The notes beneath the pieces were generated by a model. That model was not told where the DNA came from. It made no database searches and saw only the letters and a list, made by a program, of their open reading frames with translations. The position numbers were made by a program, and so were the translations under genes. DNA of 64,000 nucleotides, from the NCBI GenBank assembly GCA_036346405.1, contig CM070566.1, positions 48,859,268-48,923,267 of the forward strand. Direction: 5' to 3'. Position 1 is the stretch's first letter, and each line of letters begins with the position of its first letter. Of this stretch, positions 12,001 to 22,800 are shown piece after piece. Source of the stretch: Phyllostachys edulis. Taxonomy: Eukaryota > Streptophyta > Magnoliopsida > Poales > Poaceae.

Positions 12001-13177
12001 TTCAAGTTGATTAACCTTAAAAGATTGAGGTGAGGTGATTGTGGCTGAAATCTATATGGAGGTGTGTGGGGAATTATATGTCAAAGTAATTCCCTTGGTA
12101 GAGAAGTTGATCAGAGTATGTTATTATGGATTGGAAGAGTCTCTCTTCCTAGATGTGGATTTTGTGTTCAGTTTGAGCATAGCTTTGAGGTTGCCAAATT
12201 AAAAAAAAAAGAATTAGTGTGCTATGCGATGATTTGAAATCTCATGGTTTAAGTGAAAGTTGAATTCTCAAAAGCAAGTTTGAGGAAAAGGTTGTATTCT
12301 TGGATAATAAAATATTCTCTTGGTTTTATTTGAGCTTTGTCTCTATAACAGATGCCAATTATAAATTAAGTTGGCTCTTCTTGGTATGCGTGATTCTTTT
12401 CGGTTAAGAAAAAGAAAAGAAATGGTTGTTTCGGGCATGCGAGTGATTTCGCCTTTGGCTTATGTAGTGTTCTTTGGCAAATTGCCTACTTGAAAAGTGG
12501 AAGAGTTTCATGATGAATCTCTTGGTTTTGGGCTTAACCTTTTTTGGTGATAAGTTGGTAATTGCGTGTTTGCGATGAGAATCCTTTATTTTCAGTTGCG
12601 TTCTGTTTCTAAAAGAGTTTGTTAAAAATGAGTTCCGTTGAGCGTCCCTGGTTGAAGGAGGTGCCCATTGTTAAAGTGAAGAGATCGATTGATACAAGAA
12701 ACAATAGTTTTTGTACCATGTGCGAGTTGTGTGGCTTGGTACCGAAGGAATGTTGGCCCAAGGTACATTGGTTGTTTCAAAGTTGTGGAGATTTGAGAGA
12801 TAGTGTATTACTAGGACCGCTCTAGAGTCTGGCGTGAAACACGATTGTTTTGTATGACCGGTGTCTAGGGAGTACTCGAGAAATCCAGAGTGTGAAGTTT
12901 CGTTAGAATCGTTGACCTACAAATAAGACCGTACCTTCAAGTCATGTCCGTTGAGTGACTCTTGAAAGGTTGGGACGAGTAATAAGGCGTAACACGCCGA
13001 TTCGCCAAGGTGCTTTGGTCGCAGCAGAGAGAGAGAGACCACCGAATTTGAAGTCTAGCAAGCGCGAGCAATATCCAGAATTATTCACAATAGGTATGTG
13101 CTAATATTTTTTTAAGTATTAACTGTGGATATACCTTGGCGTTAAGAGTGATTAGAATTCGGGGTCGAATTCAATTT
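9053..13177 (+). other. Non-coding interior of LARD-like element
   Basis: About 4.1 kb of TG/AT-rich DNA with stop codons in all frames. Poly-A stretches occur at about 10068, 10718 and 12199. No retroviral-type domain was recognisable on either strand. Confidence 0.75.
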
Positions 13178-13190
13178 AAGGGGGGTAGAA
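13178..13190 (+). other. Polypurine tract of LARD-like element
   Basis: AAGGGGGGTAGAA directly before the TGTAATACCC start of the 3' LTR; it would prime plus-strand DNA synthesis. Confidence 0.75.
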
Positions 13191-15589
13191 TGTAATACCC
13201 CAAAAGTATTCAAGAATATTCAAAAGAGTATTTGGGAGAGATTAATTGAATTCGGAGAAGGACCAAATATAATATAGATTTAGCAGCAATTAGACAGAGG
13301 GGTTTTCTGCAGTTTTTCGGCAACTGGGCCTCGGGCCTTGGCCGGAGAGGCCCATGAGGGGCCGCCACCAATAAAAGGAGGGGGGGAAACCCTAGTGCTA
13401 CAGTACTGCCGCCCCTAGTACTGTAGCGCCGCACTGTAGCATCCCCCCTACTGCTATGCCAAGAGGAGAAAGGATGGAGAGGAAGGAAGAAGGAGGAACG
13501 CCGGGAATTGGCCAATCGAGGAGAAAGCAAGGAAAAGAGAAGGAGAGGATCCTCGTGCGGTGCTGGTGTGGGTGTTCGCAACGATTTGTCAAGGGTAACA
13601 CCGATCTCTGATAGTTTAGAGGTTTAATTGGTTGTTTAATCAATGTCGGGTAATAGATTCAATTCTGTCCAGATTCTTGGACGTAGGTTTTCGTATCTTT
13701 AGAGGCAGAATCTGGGGATGACTTCTCTTAGAGAAAGTTGGGTGACGTCCTTAGCTTTACGTGGCCACCAAGAACACCCAAATCCGATTAACGGTCAGCA
13801 AGTTATGAATTTTTTAGTGTCGCTGTCCTGCTAGTCTGTCAGATTTCTGACAGGTTGTAGAAACCTGGGTTAAGCCATTAGTTAAAGACGAAATCAGAGG
13901 ATCTCGATATAACAAAACTGTAGATAATTTCCATACCTTTCCAGGAAGCTAAAGAACGCAATATTTGGATAATCGTAGCAAACGTTATGGTGGTTTTAGT
14001 GTTCTGTCCAGAGAACCTGACGTGAATATTGATGTCCTAAAGAGTGGCTTGGTAGGGGCATTTGATGGCAGAATCAGAAGGGCTCCCCAACTAAGTTTAT
14101 TTAGATAATTTTATTATCTTTCCATAAAGTATTAGAACACCTGATTTGGATTCCTGAGCAGAAAGTTATATAATTTAGAAGTTGACTGTCCGCAGTGGAC
14201 ACTTAATCGATCGGTAGAAATTGGAAGGTTGGGAAGCGCTTGGGAGTTTAGCGAGTTCAATTGTGTTCTTATTTGTTTATGGGTCCAGTATGCTTGTTTT
14301 AGATTGGGTTATTATTATGTTCAGGTGGGAGGGTGATCCCAGGGCAGCGCCTTCTTCGCGTCCATCGTCCCTCGCGTGGTTGAGGCAAGTATTCGGGTTA
14401 AAGAATAATGATGATTGTTTGCTAAGATTGATTGTGTCTTGATCGTGATTGCCATGCATGGATGTTATTGTGATGAATTACAATATATCTTGGTATATTC
14501 AAGCTATGGTTAAAGTTTCCTGTGTTCATGGTTAATGCTTACATGTTATTATGTACATGTTGAATTCATATGTTTAGAAGATAATGTCATTGAACATATG
14601 CATGTAGTAAGCATGATTGAGTTTTGGTCACGTGGTGACCAAGTATGAATTGTTGAGGTCCCTGTCATGTCGATGACGGGCTAGAGGTCCCCACATTCGT
14701 GTAATGTGGGCAATGAGTAAAGAGGTCCCCATCATGTTGATGATGGGCAAAGGTCCCTATACTTGTGGAGTATAGGCTCTTGGTCCCTATTGCCAGAGTG
14801 CATAGGCATGGGTATACATCGACGGTTGTATACCCCGCATTACCGATAAAATGCTAAAAGAGATAAAGATTAAAAGGTGCATTGCATGGTTGCATTACAT
14901 AAGCATGAAGGCTATGTTTAGCGTAATGTTTAATTGTGAATATTAATGCTTTGTGTCGTGTTTCTAGATTTGGCCTTGTCGATACTTGCCGAGTCTGTGG
15001 ACTCACCCTTGCTTTGTTGTGCTTTTAGGTACCACTGGCAAGAGCGGCATGCATGGGAGGGAGTAGCTTTTACTGGATTGCACACACTACCCTTCATCCT
15101 AATAAAATCATATCATGTAGTTCATACTATATGAATGAGTAAACTGTTAAGTTTCATTAATAGATTTGGTTGAGTGTTTTGGTCTATCTGTAATGTTGAG
15201 ATTAGCAAGTTGGATTATGCTAAATATTTCTCTATCGGATTAGACTATATTATATGCTTGGATGATAGTGAATATTGATTTGTTGATGAACTGTAATAAG
15301 TAAACCAAGATGGGAAGGAAGGATACCTTCTCCATGATTTATTACTGCTTGTGAATCTAGTTTTAATGATGAACTGTAATAGATAGAAATTAACTGGTGA
15401 AGGAAGGATACCTTCTCCATATATTGGATGTTTTATTTATGCCTTCCTATGATATTCTGTTGGTACCTCCGGTATTGATTAATAATACAAAGGAGGTTCT
15501 GCCGAATTTTGGTAAGATGGTTGTAGATAGTTCGTTTTATTTGTTTAATTTAGTAGCATTCCAGGCTCATGTTGGGCTGGGGTGTTACA
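13191..15589 (+). repeat. 3' LTR of LARD-like element
   Basis: Starts TGTAATACCCC and ends GGTGTTACA. Almost identical to 6640-9033, with scattered substitutions and small indels. The second hairpin array lies at 14624-14854. Confidence 0.88.
14624..14854 (+). repeat. Hairpin array, second LTR copy
   Basis: Same order of stem-loops as 8070-8300. Differences from the first copy: the first CCCGTCAT arm reads CCTGTCAT, which turns a C-G pair into a U-G pair in RNA; one loop changes from GCTG to GTTG; the last hairpin keeps five pairs (gcatt/aatgc). Confidence 0.8.
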
Positions 15590-16035
15590 TCTGAGCATTG
15601 CATAAGAATTATATAATTAGCACAATCTGCTGGAGGCTGTAATGCAACTTAGAGAAGAAAGAGTTGGTAATACCTTCATCTTCACCATCAATGGTATCTT
15701 TCTTCTGATTTGCTTGCTGCATCAAATTTTTAAAGGTTAGGCACCCCAAATATAAATGACAATTAACAAATAATGTATTGGGTAGTGGAGCAATGGTGAA
15801 GTATGGAATGGCACATCAGACAAAAAGAAAGGGAAAAAGTTAGTGAACTAGTTTCTCAACATCTAGCTGGAATAACAAAGCGTTCTAGCAGAGAAATTAC
15901 CATAAAGTACCAGACTTCCTTTTCATACAATTCATTTAGCCTTTGGTTGTTGAAGAACTGGAAATCATGCCCGCCATAAACAAATACAAGATGAGCTGAC
16001 AATACCTAGTGATAAATAAGATGAGCTGACAATAC

Positions 16036-16089
16036 CTCAAGTTCCTCGAGCATAGATTTCTTTGCAGTCCGCACCATGTAGTCAGGTCC
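16036..16089 (-). pseudogene. Exon of an unidentified captured gene
   Basis: A 54-nt, 18-codon block encoding GPDYMVRTAKKSMLEELE has an acceptor (CACCCAG) and a donor (GAG|GTATTG) on the minus strand. I do not recognise the protein. It lies just upstream of the ISWI exons inside the CACTA element, so the element may have captured two genes or more of one. A 19-bp direct duplication (AGATGAGCTGACAATACCT) lies between it and the first ISWI exon. Confidence 0.5.
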
Positions 16090-16099
16090 CTGGGTGGAG

Positions 16100-17500
16100 G
16101 CAAGCACCAAATTTAAGTAACATGAATAATAATAACCTGAAGAGACGAGCCTTTTACAGAAACTACAGAGCTTTGGTGTCCTTTGTGCTAGATGAAGGTG
16201 CATCTTTAACTACAGAGCTTGCAGGTAGTACAGAAACCTGAGACACAGAAAAAACAAGCGTGCAAACTCAGATATGCATCTTGCGGTGATAAGTACACAA
16301 AGTTATCGACAAGTAAGCTCATGCCAGATCAACATAGTTAAGAACGTAGCATTATTAAATGGCTAGAACTTCAGGAAAAGGTATGGCCAACCCATAACTG
16401 ATAAGTTTAGCCTTTGCCTAGAGCATGCCATAATAGCTCAGAGATGCAATATTAACAACCGCATTAGAATCAAACCTGCCTAATAAATGGAATGTTTAAG
16501 AAATGTAGAAATAAGCTTAGCAAAGTTAGAAGGTTACCTCTAAACCTATTTGAAGCAACAAAGATTGAGAAGCACTTTCAAGACTTGGAGAATAGTAACG
16601 CAACACGATATGTTACTCCAATCAAGATCTCTCAGATGTGTGCGGAAGTGTGACCCAACGTAATATCACCTTAATGTGATGCATACCGCCGAGGAGGTGT
16701 TATCAACACAACCACGCACCATGTTCGGGATGTCAAGAAATAGTGGGGAATTTTTGCGCCTTCTAAACCAGGATCACCTTCTAGATGGTCATAAGCAATA
16801 AGTTTCTGATAATCGAAATGGAACAGCTCGATCAGAAAATATTGTCCAATTAATGGCATGCAATATTGCATTGCAGAAAAGGAAGGTGGCGGAGGTCGCG
16901 CTCGCTGTCGACGTGTGCCTCGATGGCACCGGCGGCAATCGCGGCTGCCGCAGCGCCCTACGCGAACCCCACCGCGATAGAGGCCAGGAGCCACGCCGCC
17001 GAGGAGCCAACTCTGACAATTATGTTATTTTTCAAATGTTATGCTTGCAAGGAAATGAGTTCACTTATAATATCCTGAGAATAGAACAACCCACAAGAAC
17101 ATATTAAAAGAAGGCCATCAACCTGGTGACATGATCAATGAAATAATCAATCACTCATTCAATCCAAAAACATTATATGTGCTGATTATAAAAAAGGAAG
17201 GGTGCAAAATCAGGTGCTTCCAACAGCAAGCCCTACTTCCACAGTTTCATTACCAGCCTAAGAACAAGCAAACCCCCGAGCCCCAATGTTATCAACAAGA
17301 CGGAGACGACTCTGATCGACCAAGAAATCAACTCCTAGACCACATCGTAGGAATAAGACATCGAGCCGCGCATTCCAATACCATCCCAATCAAGAGACCC
17401 TACGAGCTCTTCTAAAGGGAGAAAAAATGTAACCCAAATCGATTTCAGGATCAATTACATGCGTTTCTGACAATCAAATGCTAAATGATAAACGAAATGT
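16100..17500. other. CACTA interior, no identified gene
   Basis: Mostly intron-like AT-rich DNA. A GC-rich patch at 16870-17020 is open on both strands, but I cannot assign a product. It could be further captured exon sequence. Confidence 0.4.
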
Positions 17501-17960
17501 AAAAAGATAAGGATGGTCTGCCTTTATACGATGGGGGTGATAGAAATGGTGCGAGACCACATACCGCCAGCAGAAGAAGAAAGACGTGAGGAGCATGGCG
17601 GCGTCCCAGCGAAGCTCGAGTCGCTGCCACCATCGAGCCCCTCGATGACGACGGGCGGCCCTCGAGCAGGGCGCTTTATCGTCGCCGGTGGTTGCTGGCT
17701 GGTCTCTGCCTGCCACCGGAGCGACACCAAAGCACCTGGAGCCGAAGGGGAGCTGCGGCCGGAGCTCGGAGGGGACACCGGCGGCCGGGCGCTGGGCGCA
17801 GATCTGGGCAGCACCAGGGGAGGAGGAGGAGGGGAGGGGGGCGGCACCGCTCGGGGGATTTCGGTGCTTGGGCGGCAGCCTGTGAGCGGGTTTGGGGAAT
17901 TAGGGTAGTCACGACGCCGTGTGAACAAGGAAGTAGAGCGGCCTAAACAACTGGCGCGGC
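17500..17960 (-). other. GC-rich exon-like block in CACTA right arm
   Basis: Open in several frames because of its base composition. On the minus strand it ends in a plausible donor (CGGTATGTGG near 17560). Sharply GC-rich against its AT-rich neighbours, as expected for a captured 5' exon of a grass gene. Proline/serine-rich translation; no domain recognised. Confidence 0.4.
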
Positions 17961-18029
17961 CAGCAAAAAAATGGCGGCTAGCAAAAAAAATGGCGGGGCA
18001 ATAAAAAAAATTGGAGGCAAAAACGAAAA

Positions 18030-18268
18030 ATACATTCCCTATGGTTTTATCTATATGAGTAGGGAAAGTTGCCACTATGGCGCTGACATGGCATAGTCCA
18101 TTTTTCTCTCTATGGTCTTTCCTTAGTAATTTATGTAAACAGTAGGGAACGGTTTCGTTCCCTAGGTTTTTTTTACCTCACCCTAGGGATAGATACTTTC
18201 CTTTGGATTATAATTCCACTACTAGGGAACGTTTTAAACTGTAGGGAAAACGGGGATTTCTAGTAGTG
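18030..18268. repeat. Right subterminal and terminal repeats of CACTA element
   Basis: Repeated TAGGGAA and TTCCCTA words lead to GGGATTTCTAGTAGTG, the inverse of the left terminus. Confidence 0.8.
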
Positions 18269-18392
18269 TTGAGGCCAAGTTAATACACATGCATGCATCA
18301 ACGTGCATGAGGCAATACACCTGAGTGCATGTAGACCTTGGTTCCCACGCTAAAACATGTGACTTGATTTATCTCTTTGCTAGCAATTGACA
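18269..18392 (-). repeat. 3' LTR of gypsy element, second part (inferred)
   Basis: Continues the LTR interrupted at 5578, ending TTGACA at 18392, followed (on the minus strand, preceded) by a purine-rich tract. The partner LTR is truncated before this part, so the boundary is inferred. Confidence 0.5.
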
Positions 18393-18449
18393 GGGGTTGC
18401 TCCTTGCTGCTTTTCCTCACACACAAACCTGTTGGTTAATTAATTTAGC

Positions 18450-18764
18450 TCATGCTCGTGTAATAGGCCCAATCGGGATGTCCTCATCATCCTCCACCTC
18501 TTGAAAAGGAGACGTCCTCGACTCTGATTGTTCGGATGCACAAGATGAATTTGATTGCTCCTTCCGCAGTTGAGCTCCGAATATAATAAATGAAATATGT
18601 ATTCCTTCAGGGCCTTCGAAACGCATCTTCACTTTAGACTTGTACAGATCATATATACGACTGCATATAATTAAATAAAATAATAGTAGCTCTGTGTCTC
18701 TAAGTATGATAATTAAAGACCAAATTAAATTAGAGTTCACCTGGTAATATTTAATGCGGCTCAA
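18450..18764 (-). pseudogene. 3' coding end of gypsy gag polyprotein
   Basis: The final part reads TSPFQEVEDDEDIPIGPITRA, a tail type seen at the end of grass gypsy polyproteins. The N-terminal part of this frame looks like non-coding DNA, so this is probably a last exon or a frameshifted continuation of the large frame that ends at 18768, whose own end has a similar EEGEDDKD motif. Confidence 0.5.
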
Positions 18765-18767
18765 TAA

Positions 18768-20834
18768 TTATTTCCAGTCAAATAATATATTTAACTGAAA
18801 AGTACTAAGTATGTCTGTATCTTTATCATCCTCCCCTTCTTCAAGAAAAGCCGCCCTCGGCTTTTGATAACCTGAAAATGTGCTTAACAAAGAAAACAAC
18901 GTGTATGCATGGTATATGTATTCATCGTCGATTGTTATAGTGTTCCGCTTCTTTTGCTCAATATATTCAGCACAATAACCATAAGATAGACGTGATGTAT
19001 TCATTTCAACACTCCTTTCATCCACATTATTCCGCCACCCATGAAAAGAAGTCGTCTTCGACTTTTGTAAGCATGTATGCAAATTATTTATGGGCAGACC
19101 AAAATTATTTTCTAATATATACAAGTGGCTCATATAATCATATTTCGACTTTACAACATCAGTTTTATGTAATGGAAACGAGAAAATGGTTTGTGCCTTC
19201 CATGCTTCAATTGCGCTACTCTTATTTCTTATACATGATTGTTCAACAAAAGATGACCAAGTAGGCTTTATAAATCTTTCTAAAGAGTTAGCACTTCTAT
19301 TTATACTCACCTCTAAGTGATCATGACATTGTCCAAAAGATGGTTTGTCCAAAACATGCAATTTTAATTCAGCACGCTTATCACGGGTAATGCATATTCG
19401 ATAAACGTGAAACTTGTTGTCTACACTATAATCTCCAATCAAATTAAATTTATAAGTGGAGGTGTAGGTACTAGCTAGTGATTTTGAACATGCAATTTCA
19501 GAAACTCTCTCAATCACACTAGATAGCTCTTTGGGTTCATCGAACATGATATAGCATAAAGAATCATCAGGGTATATTCTAGTAAGAACTTCATCATGAG
19601 TAATCAATTCCACATTACGTAAATTAAGCACGTTAAATTCAGAATATGGAATATTCAAAGGAGCACTAGAGTTCTCACTCTTACTTACCTCTTCTTGATG
19701 AATATTCAATTCAACACCATTATTGTTACCTTTAACGTCCTCCTCAGTTGTTGTAGGTGCTATAGGTATCAAATCTTCATGATGAAACCACGGGGTAGCA
19801 AGCACTCCATCCCCAACCGTGGTTATCTCCTCGTCTTTTACTTCCAACGGTGCCAGTTGTTGAAACTTCAACTCCTCTTCTTTAATATCAACATGCACAA
19901 TGTGAGAAACAACACTAGAAGTAGAGAGTAAATCGTTAACTTCAGCAATAACCTCACTTTTACTATCTTCTACTTCACTCATTTCTTTTGGTGTATCCCT
20001 CACACTCTCAAATTGGATGCTCTCAACCTCACATATGGTGGAATCACACAGCTCACAATTTTCAACACTCTCGCTCAATTTGGCTATGTGGCTCTCATCC
20101 TCACATGGGTTTTGAAGCATCTTATCTTCCGTTAATCGTGGGCCAGCAATGGCGTAATTGCCATCAACCATGATCTCCTCATGTACTGCGGGTTGTAACG
20201 GGGCAGCACTACTCGTCTCCTTGGCCAAAGAAGAATTCCCATGCTTGTCCATCTTCTTAAGTGATAAACCAGTGGATGAATGAGAACTAAAGAGTCGGCA
20301 CAGATTTAATTGATATGTGTGCATGCTTTTAAGTCTCTTTTCCACCTTCATAGCATATTTCACAAGATCTTGTAGACTACGAAAATATTTATCTTAAAGT
20401 GCAGCAACGATCTGAAAATTCAAGCCTGCTTTGAAGTATTTCTTTTCTTGAGATGCACTAGTGATATTGGCACGGCGCATTGCATGACTCAGCTCATCAT
20501 AATAATCTTGGACATCTTTGCATCCTTGTGCAATGCTCTCCACATGGCGTAGTAGTTCCCACTCATAAAAGGATGGAACAAATTCTCTTCTCATAGCCCC
20601 TTTTAATTTGACCCAAGATGTAATGAGTCGTTTCCCACTTAGTTGTCGCCACCAAATAGAGGCATAATCCTCAAAAAAGAAAGTGGCCACCCTCACTTCC
20701 TTGGCTTCTGATTCGAACTTCTGGGATGCAAGCTCGAACTCCATGTCTTGTACCCACTCAAGATACTCCTCTGGATCATTACTACCATAGAAGGGAATAT
20801 ATGTATACTCGCGATCTGCCATGGTTAGTAGCAA
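18768..20834 (-). pseudogene. gag: gypsy-type Gag with long C-terminal extension, one in-frame stop
   Basis: Gag forms the virus-like particle that packages retrotransposon RNA. The frame starts at 20834. The Gag core is recognisable (SNDPEEYLEWVQDMEFELAS, then YASIWWRQL, REFVPSFYEWELLR, DVQDYYDELSHAMRRA). A TAA at 20396-20394 interrupts it. The same frame continues ten codons on and runs 531 codons to 18768, so it is one ~688-codon gene with a single stop. The extension is acidic and serine-rich with no zinc knuckle, protease or polymerase. The stop lies where Gag normally continues, so I read it as a mutation; programmed readthrough is possible but unsupported. Confidence 0.75.
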
Positions 20835-22387
20835 AGCAAAGAAGAACTATATATGTGGATGTGGAAGTTTTTATTTATGGAAATCACTCATCCTCACCTT
20901 CTCTTACCGACCGAAGTTCTTATGCGTCCTTGATGGAATTGAAGAGCTGCACGCACTTTGGTGACGGTAGACAACACAAGGTGATAGATTAAGTGAATTC
21001 AATTGCACAAGAGCTGTTAGACAATGGCTTATTTGTGGAGCTTGGAGGGAAAGTGTTTACCTATGTAATCTGAAATTTCTAGATATTGTAAAGCTAGGTA
21101 ACAATCCAAACTAGAATTCAATGCCTAGTTGCTGATCCAGAAGATATAAGCGAAGAACGAAGCAACTCACACGCAAAGATGATGGAACTTAGTGCAATCA
21201 AAGGAATGAGCTGATATATAAAATATAAGTGATTGATAACTAGCTCATATTGCACAAGTTATAGAGAGACGCTAGCTAATTGCTCAATGATATAAAATAG
21301 GGCACAAGATTGCTCAAAACAATGAAATAGCACAATCTGAAAATAGGTACCAGCTAGGTGTGCTCTCAAAACAATGTCGGCCAAGCACTTTTTTTTTATT
21401 CTCTTTTTTTTTTGTCTCTGTCTCTTCTTCTTTTTTTTCTTTTTTTTTCTCTGTTTTTTTTTTTTGGTACTCGGCCAACAAAAAGATTCACAACGAGCAG
21501 CACAAACCCTTTAGGTACAGCTAAAACTTACAAGCTAGATCGTACAAAGAGATGAAAACGAGCAGCCCTAGAGCAATATCAACAAGCTAGTCTCAAATAG
21601 GAGCAAAGTATTCGCAAAGGATTGAATTGGCTCACAAAAGATAGATGTTTATTTTTCGCACTGGCACTGTAGCAAGCGGGCTACTGTAGCAATCACGGAC
21701 ACTGTAGCAATATACAGGTCGGTTGAAACCGCGGCTACCGCTGGTGCTGCAAAAATTTTTTTTCAGCACTGCCACACAGGTGCAGCACCGGGTACAGCAC
21801 AAGATCTTTTTTTTTTCAGCGCAGGGGTACTGTTGCTCGCGAGCTGGCTATCTTTTCCCAGCGCGACCGGCGGCCAATCCGCCAATCCGTGCGCGACAGC
21901 GGCAGAACAAAAATCTATGTGCACTGCAGCAGCGGTAAAACAATCGGTGCGCACTGTAGCCGATCTAGCTGCAAAACTTTTTTTTTTTACCAACTGGCGG
22001 TGGCGGCCTGCACTGCAGCGGCACTTTTTTTTTTGTTCTCGCGCTTGATGGCGGCAGGCGAACGCACCAGTGTGCTAATCTGCGTACCGCAGCGATTACT
22101 GTAGCGCGCTGCTGCCGCAGGCCTTTTCTTTTCCACGCGACTGCCGGCGGACTGATGCAGCGCTACGGTACTAGATTGTTTTTTTTTTTTGATTGAGCAC
22201 AAGATCAAGCAACGCAAACAGAAACTATGATCAGCGACTAAACACAGTTTTTAATGGATTAAAACCTAACAAAACTCACAAGAAAATAACAGATTGAAAC
22301 TACGGGCTAAAGGATTTTTTTTGTGGCTTTTTGTGTATAGGATAGAAAACAAATCTAACTACGGGTAAATTGATCATACCGTGGCAA
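20835..22387 (-). other. Untranslated leader of gypsy element
   Basis: About 1.55 kb between primer site and gag with no gene. Features seen: long T runs on the plus strand (21387-21470, 21970, 22027, 22180) and repeated ACTGTAGC or ACTGCAGC words between 21660 and 22110. Possible roles in packaging or dimerisation are speculation. Confidence 0.55.
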
Positions 22388-22404
22388 CCGATGTTCTGAT
22401 ACCA
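22388..22404 (-). other. Primer binding site of gypsy element
   Basis: Minus strand reads TGGTATCAGAACATCGG three bases inside the 5' LTR end. The first ten bases match the complement of the initiator methionine tRNA 3' end. This sets the direction of the element. Confidence 0.8.
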
Positions 22405-22407
22405 AGA

Positions 22408-22800
22408 TGATGCGGGGGGAGGGGGGAATGCCCGATCTTCACGACGTAGGATCGATGATAACTTGGATCCGTGCAACCTGACGAACTGATGACGCCAACC
22501 ACTGTCAAAACAGCAACCTACGACAAAAGAATTCACCCAACTACAAGCTCGTGATCCCGTCTACCTGATCACACAAAGTAGACGTGTCGATGCTCCTGCA
22601 AAACACAAGGAATCACAAGAACAACGGACGGCATAACAGATTGGAACTCCCTATTCTAGTGGGGGCAAATATTGCTCAAACCCTAGAATCAAGAGTATAT
22701 TGAAATCTGAAAATATCCATCCCTTTTACATGATGCGTGTACCCTATTATTTATAGGCCGAAGGCCAACAATATCCAGCCTCAGCTCGGTTCGGTCCTTG
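22408..22800 (-). repeat. 5' LTR of gypsy element, truncated
   Basis: Near-identical to 5014-5398, with an extra GGGGAGG insertion near its start. It ends suddenly after GGTTCGGTCCTTGG, where AT-rich DNA of another element begins, so the upstream half of the LTR is lost. Confidence 0.8.
22747..22756 (-). promoter_or_regulatory. TATA box of gypsy 5' LTR
   Basis: Minus strand CTATAAATAA, conserved in both LTR copies (also at 5345-5354). A fitting core promoter for the gag transcript. Confidence 0.5.

Larger units (their letters stand above)
6640..15589 (+). mobile_element. LARD-like non-coding LTR retrotransposon
   Basis: Two nearly identical LTRs of about 2.4 kb (6640-9033 and 13191-15589) flank a 4.16 kb interior. 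The interior has a tRNA-Met-like primer site at its left and a purine-rich tract at its right, so it reads rightwards. It holds no gag, protease, integrase or reverse transcriptase; the longest frames (10866-11060, 12619-12825) resemble nothing. Flanks are TATGA and TCTGA, a 5-bp target duplication with one change. Large Retrotransposon Derivatives have this structure in grasses and depend on a coding partner. High LTR similarity suggests a recent insertion. Confidence 0.88.
6352..15977 (-). pseudogene. Captured ISWI-type chromatin remodeller fragment (CHR11/CHR17-like)
   Basis: Four exons read leftwards. Exon a (15977-15901) encodes HDFQFFNNQRLNELYEKEV and is followed by a GT donor. Exon b (15716-15674) encodes QANQKKDTIDGEDE between a GCAG acceptor and an AAG|GT donor. 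Exon c (6635-6577) encodes DQLEPLTADEQEEKEQLLEE with an AG|GT donor. Exon d (about 6450-6352) encodes GFATWMRRDFNTFIRACEKY. This order matches the HAND-SANT region of plant ISWI ATPases, which slide nucleosomes. The ATPase part is not seen, so this is a transduplicated piece inside the CACTA element. The intron before exon c is split by the LTR element at 6640-15589, and the acceptor of exon d is degraded (TCTTGG in place of a CAG). No function expected. Confidence 0.8.
5579..18268. mobile_element. CACTA-type DNA transposon, non-autonomous, gene-carrying
   Basis: Terminal inverted repeats are CACTACTAGAAATCCC at 5579 and its complement ending at 18268. Both arms have clustered subterminal words (TAGGGAA, TTCCCTA), as CACTA elements do. 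Without the LTR element inserted inside (6640-15589) it is about 3.74 kb. No transposase (TNPA/TNPD) is visible, so it needs a partner. It carries exons of an ISWI-like gene, at least one exon of an unknown gene and a GC-rich exon-like block. The expected 3-bp target duplication is absent or mutated (TGT left, TTG right). Confidence 0.85.
5014..22800 (-). mobile_element. Non-autonomous Ty3-gypsy-like LTR retrotransposon (gag only), interrupted
   Basis: The same ~390 bp (TGATGCGGGGG to CGGTTCGGTCCTTGG) occurs at 5014-5398 and 22408-22800 in direct orientation. Just left of the right copy is a methionine-tRNA primer site on the minus strand, so the element reads leftwards and the right copy is its 5' LTR. 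Between the LTRs lie a 1.57 kb leader, a gag frame (20834-18768) and a short 3' frame, but no protease, reverse transcriptase, RNase H or integrase. The left LTR is split by a CACTA element at 5579-18268, which accounts for most of the length. The right LTR is cut at 22800 by the next element. I infer that it moved with help from a pol-bearing relative. Confidence 0.8.

Noticed and set aside
17524..18075. 183-residue minus-strand proline/serine-rich protein
   Set aside because: Open by GC composition and running into the CACTA terminal repeats; at most a captured exon fragment.
22385..22407. tRNA gene near the GGTATCAGA words
   Set aside because: Only the short primer complement is present, here and at 41421, 45577 and 60255; no cloverleaf follows.
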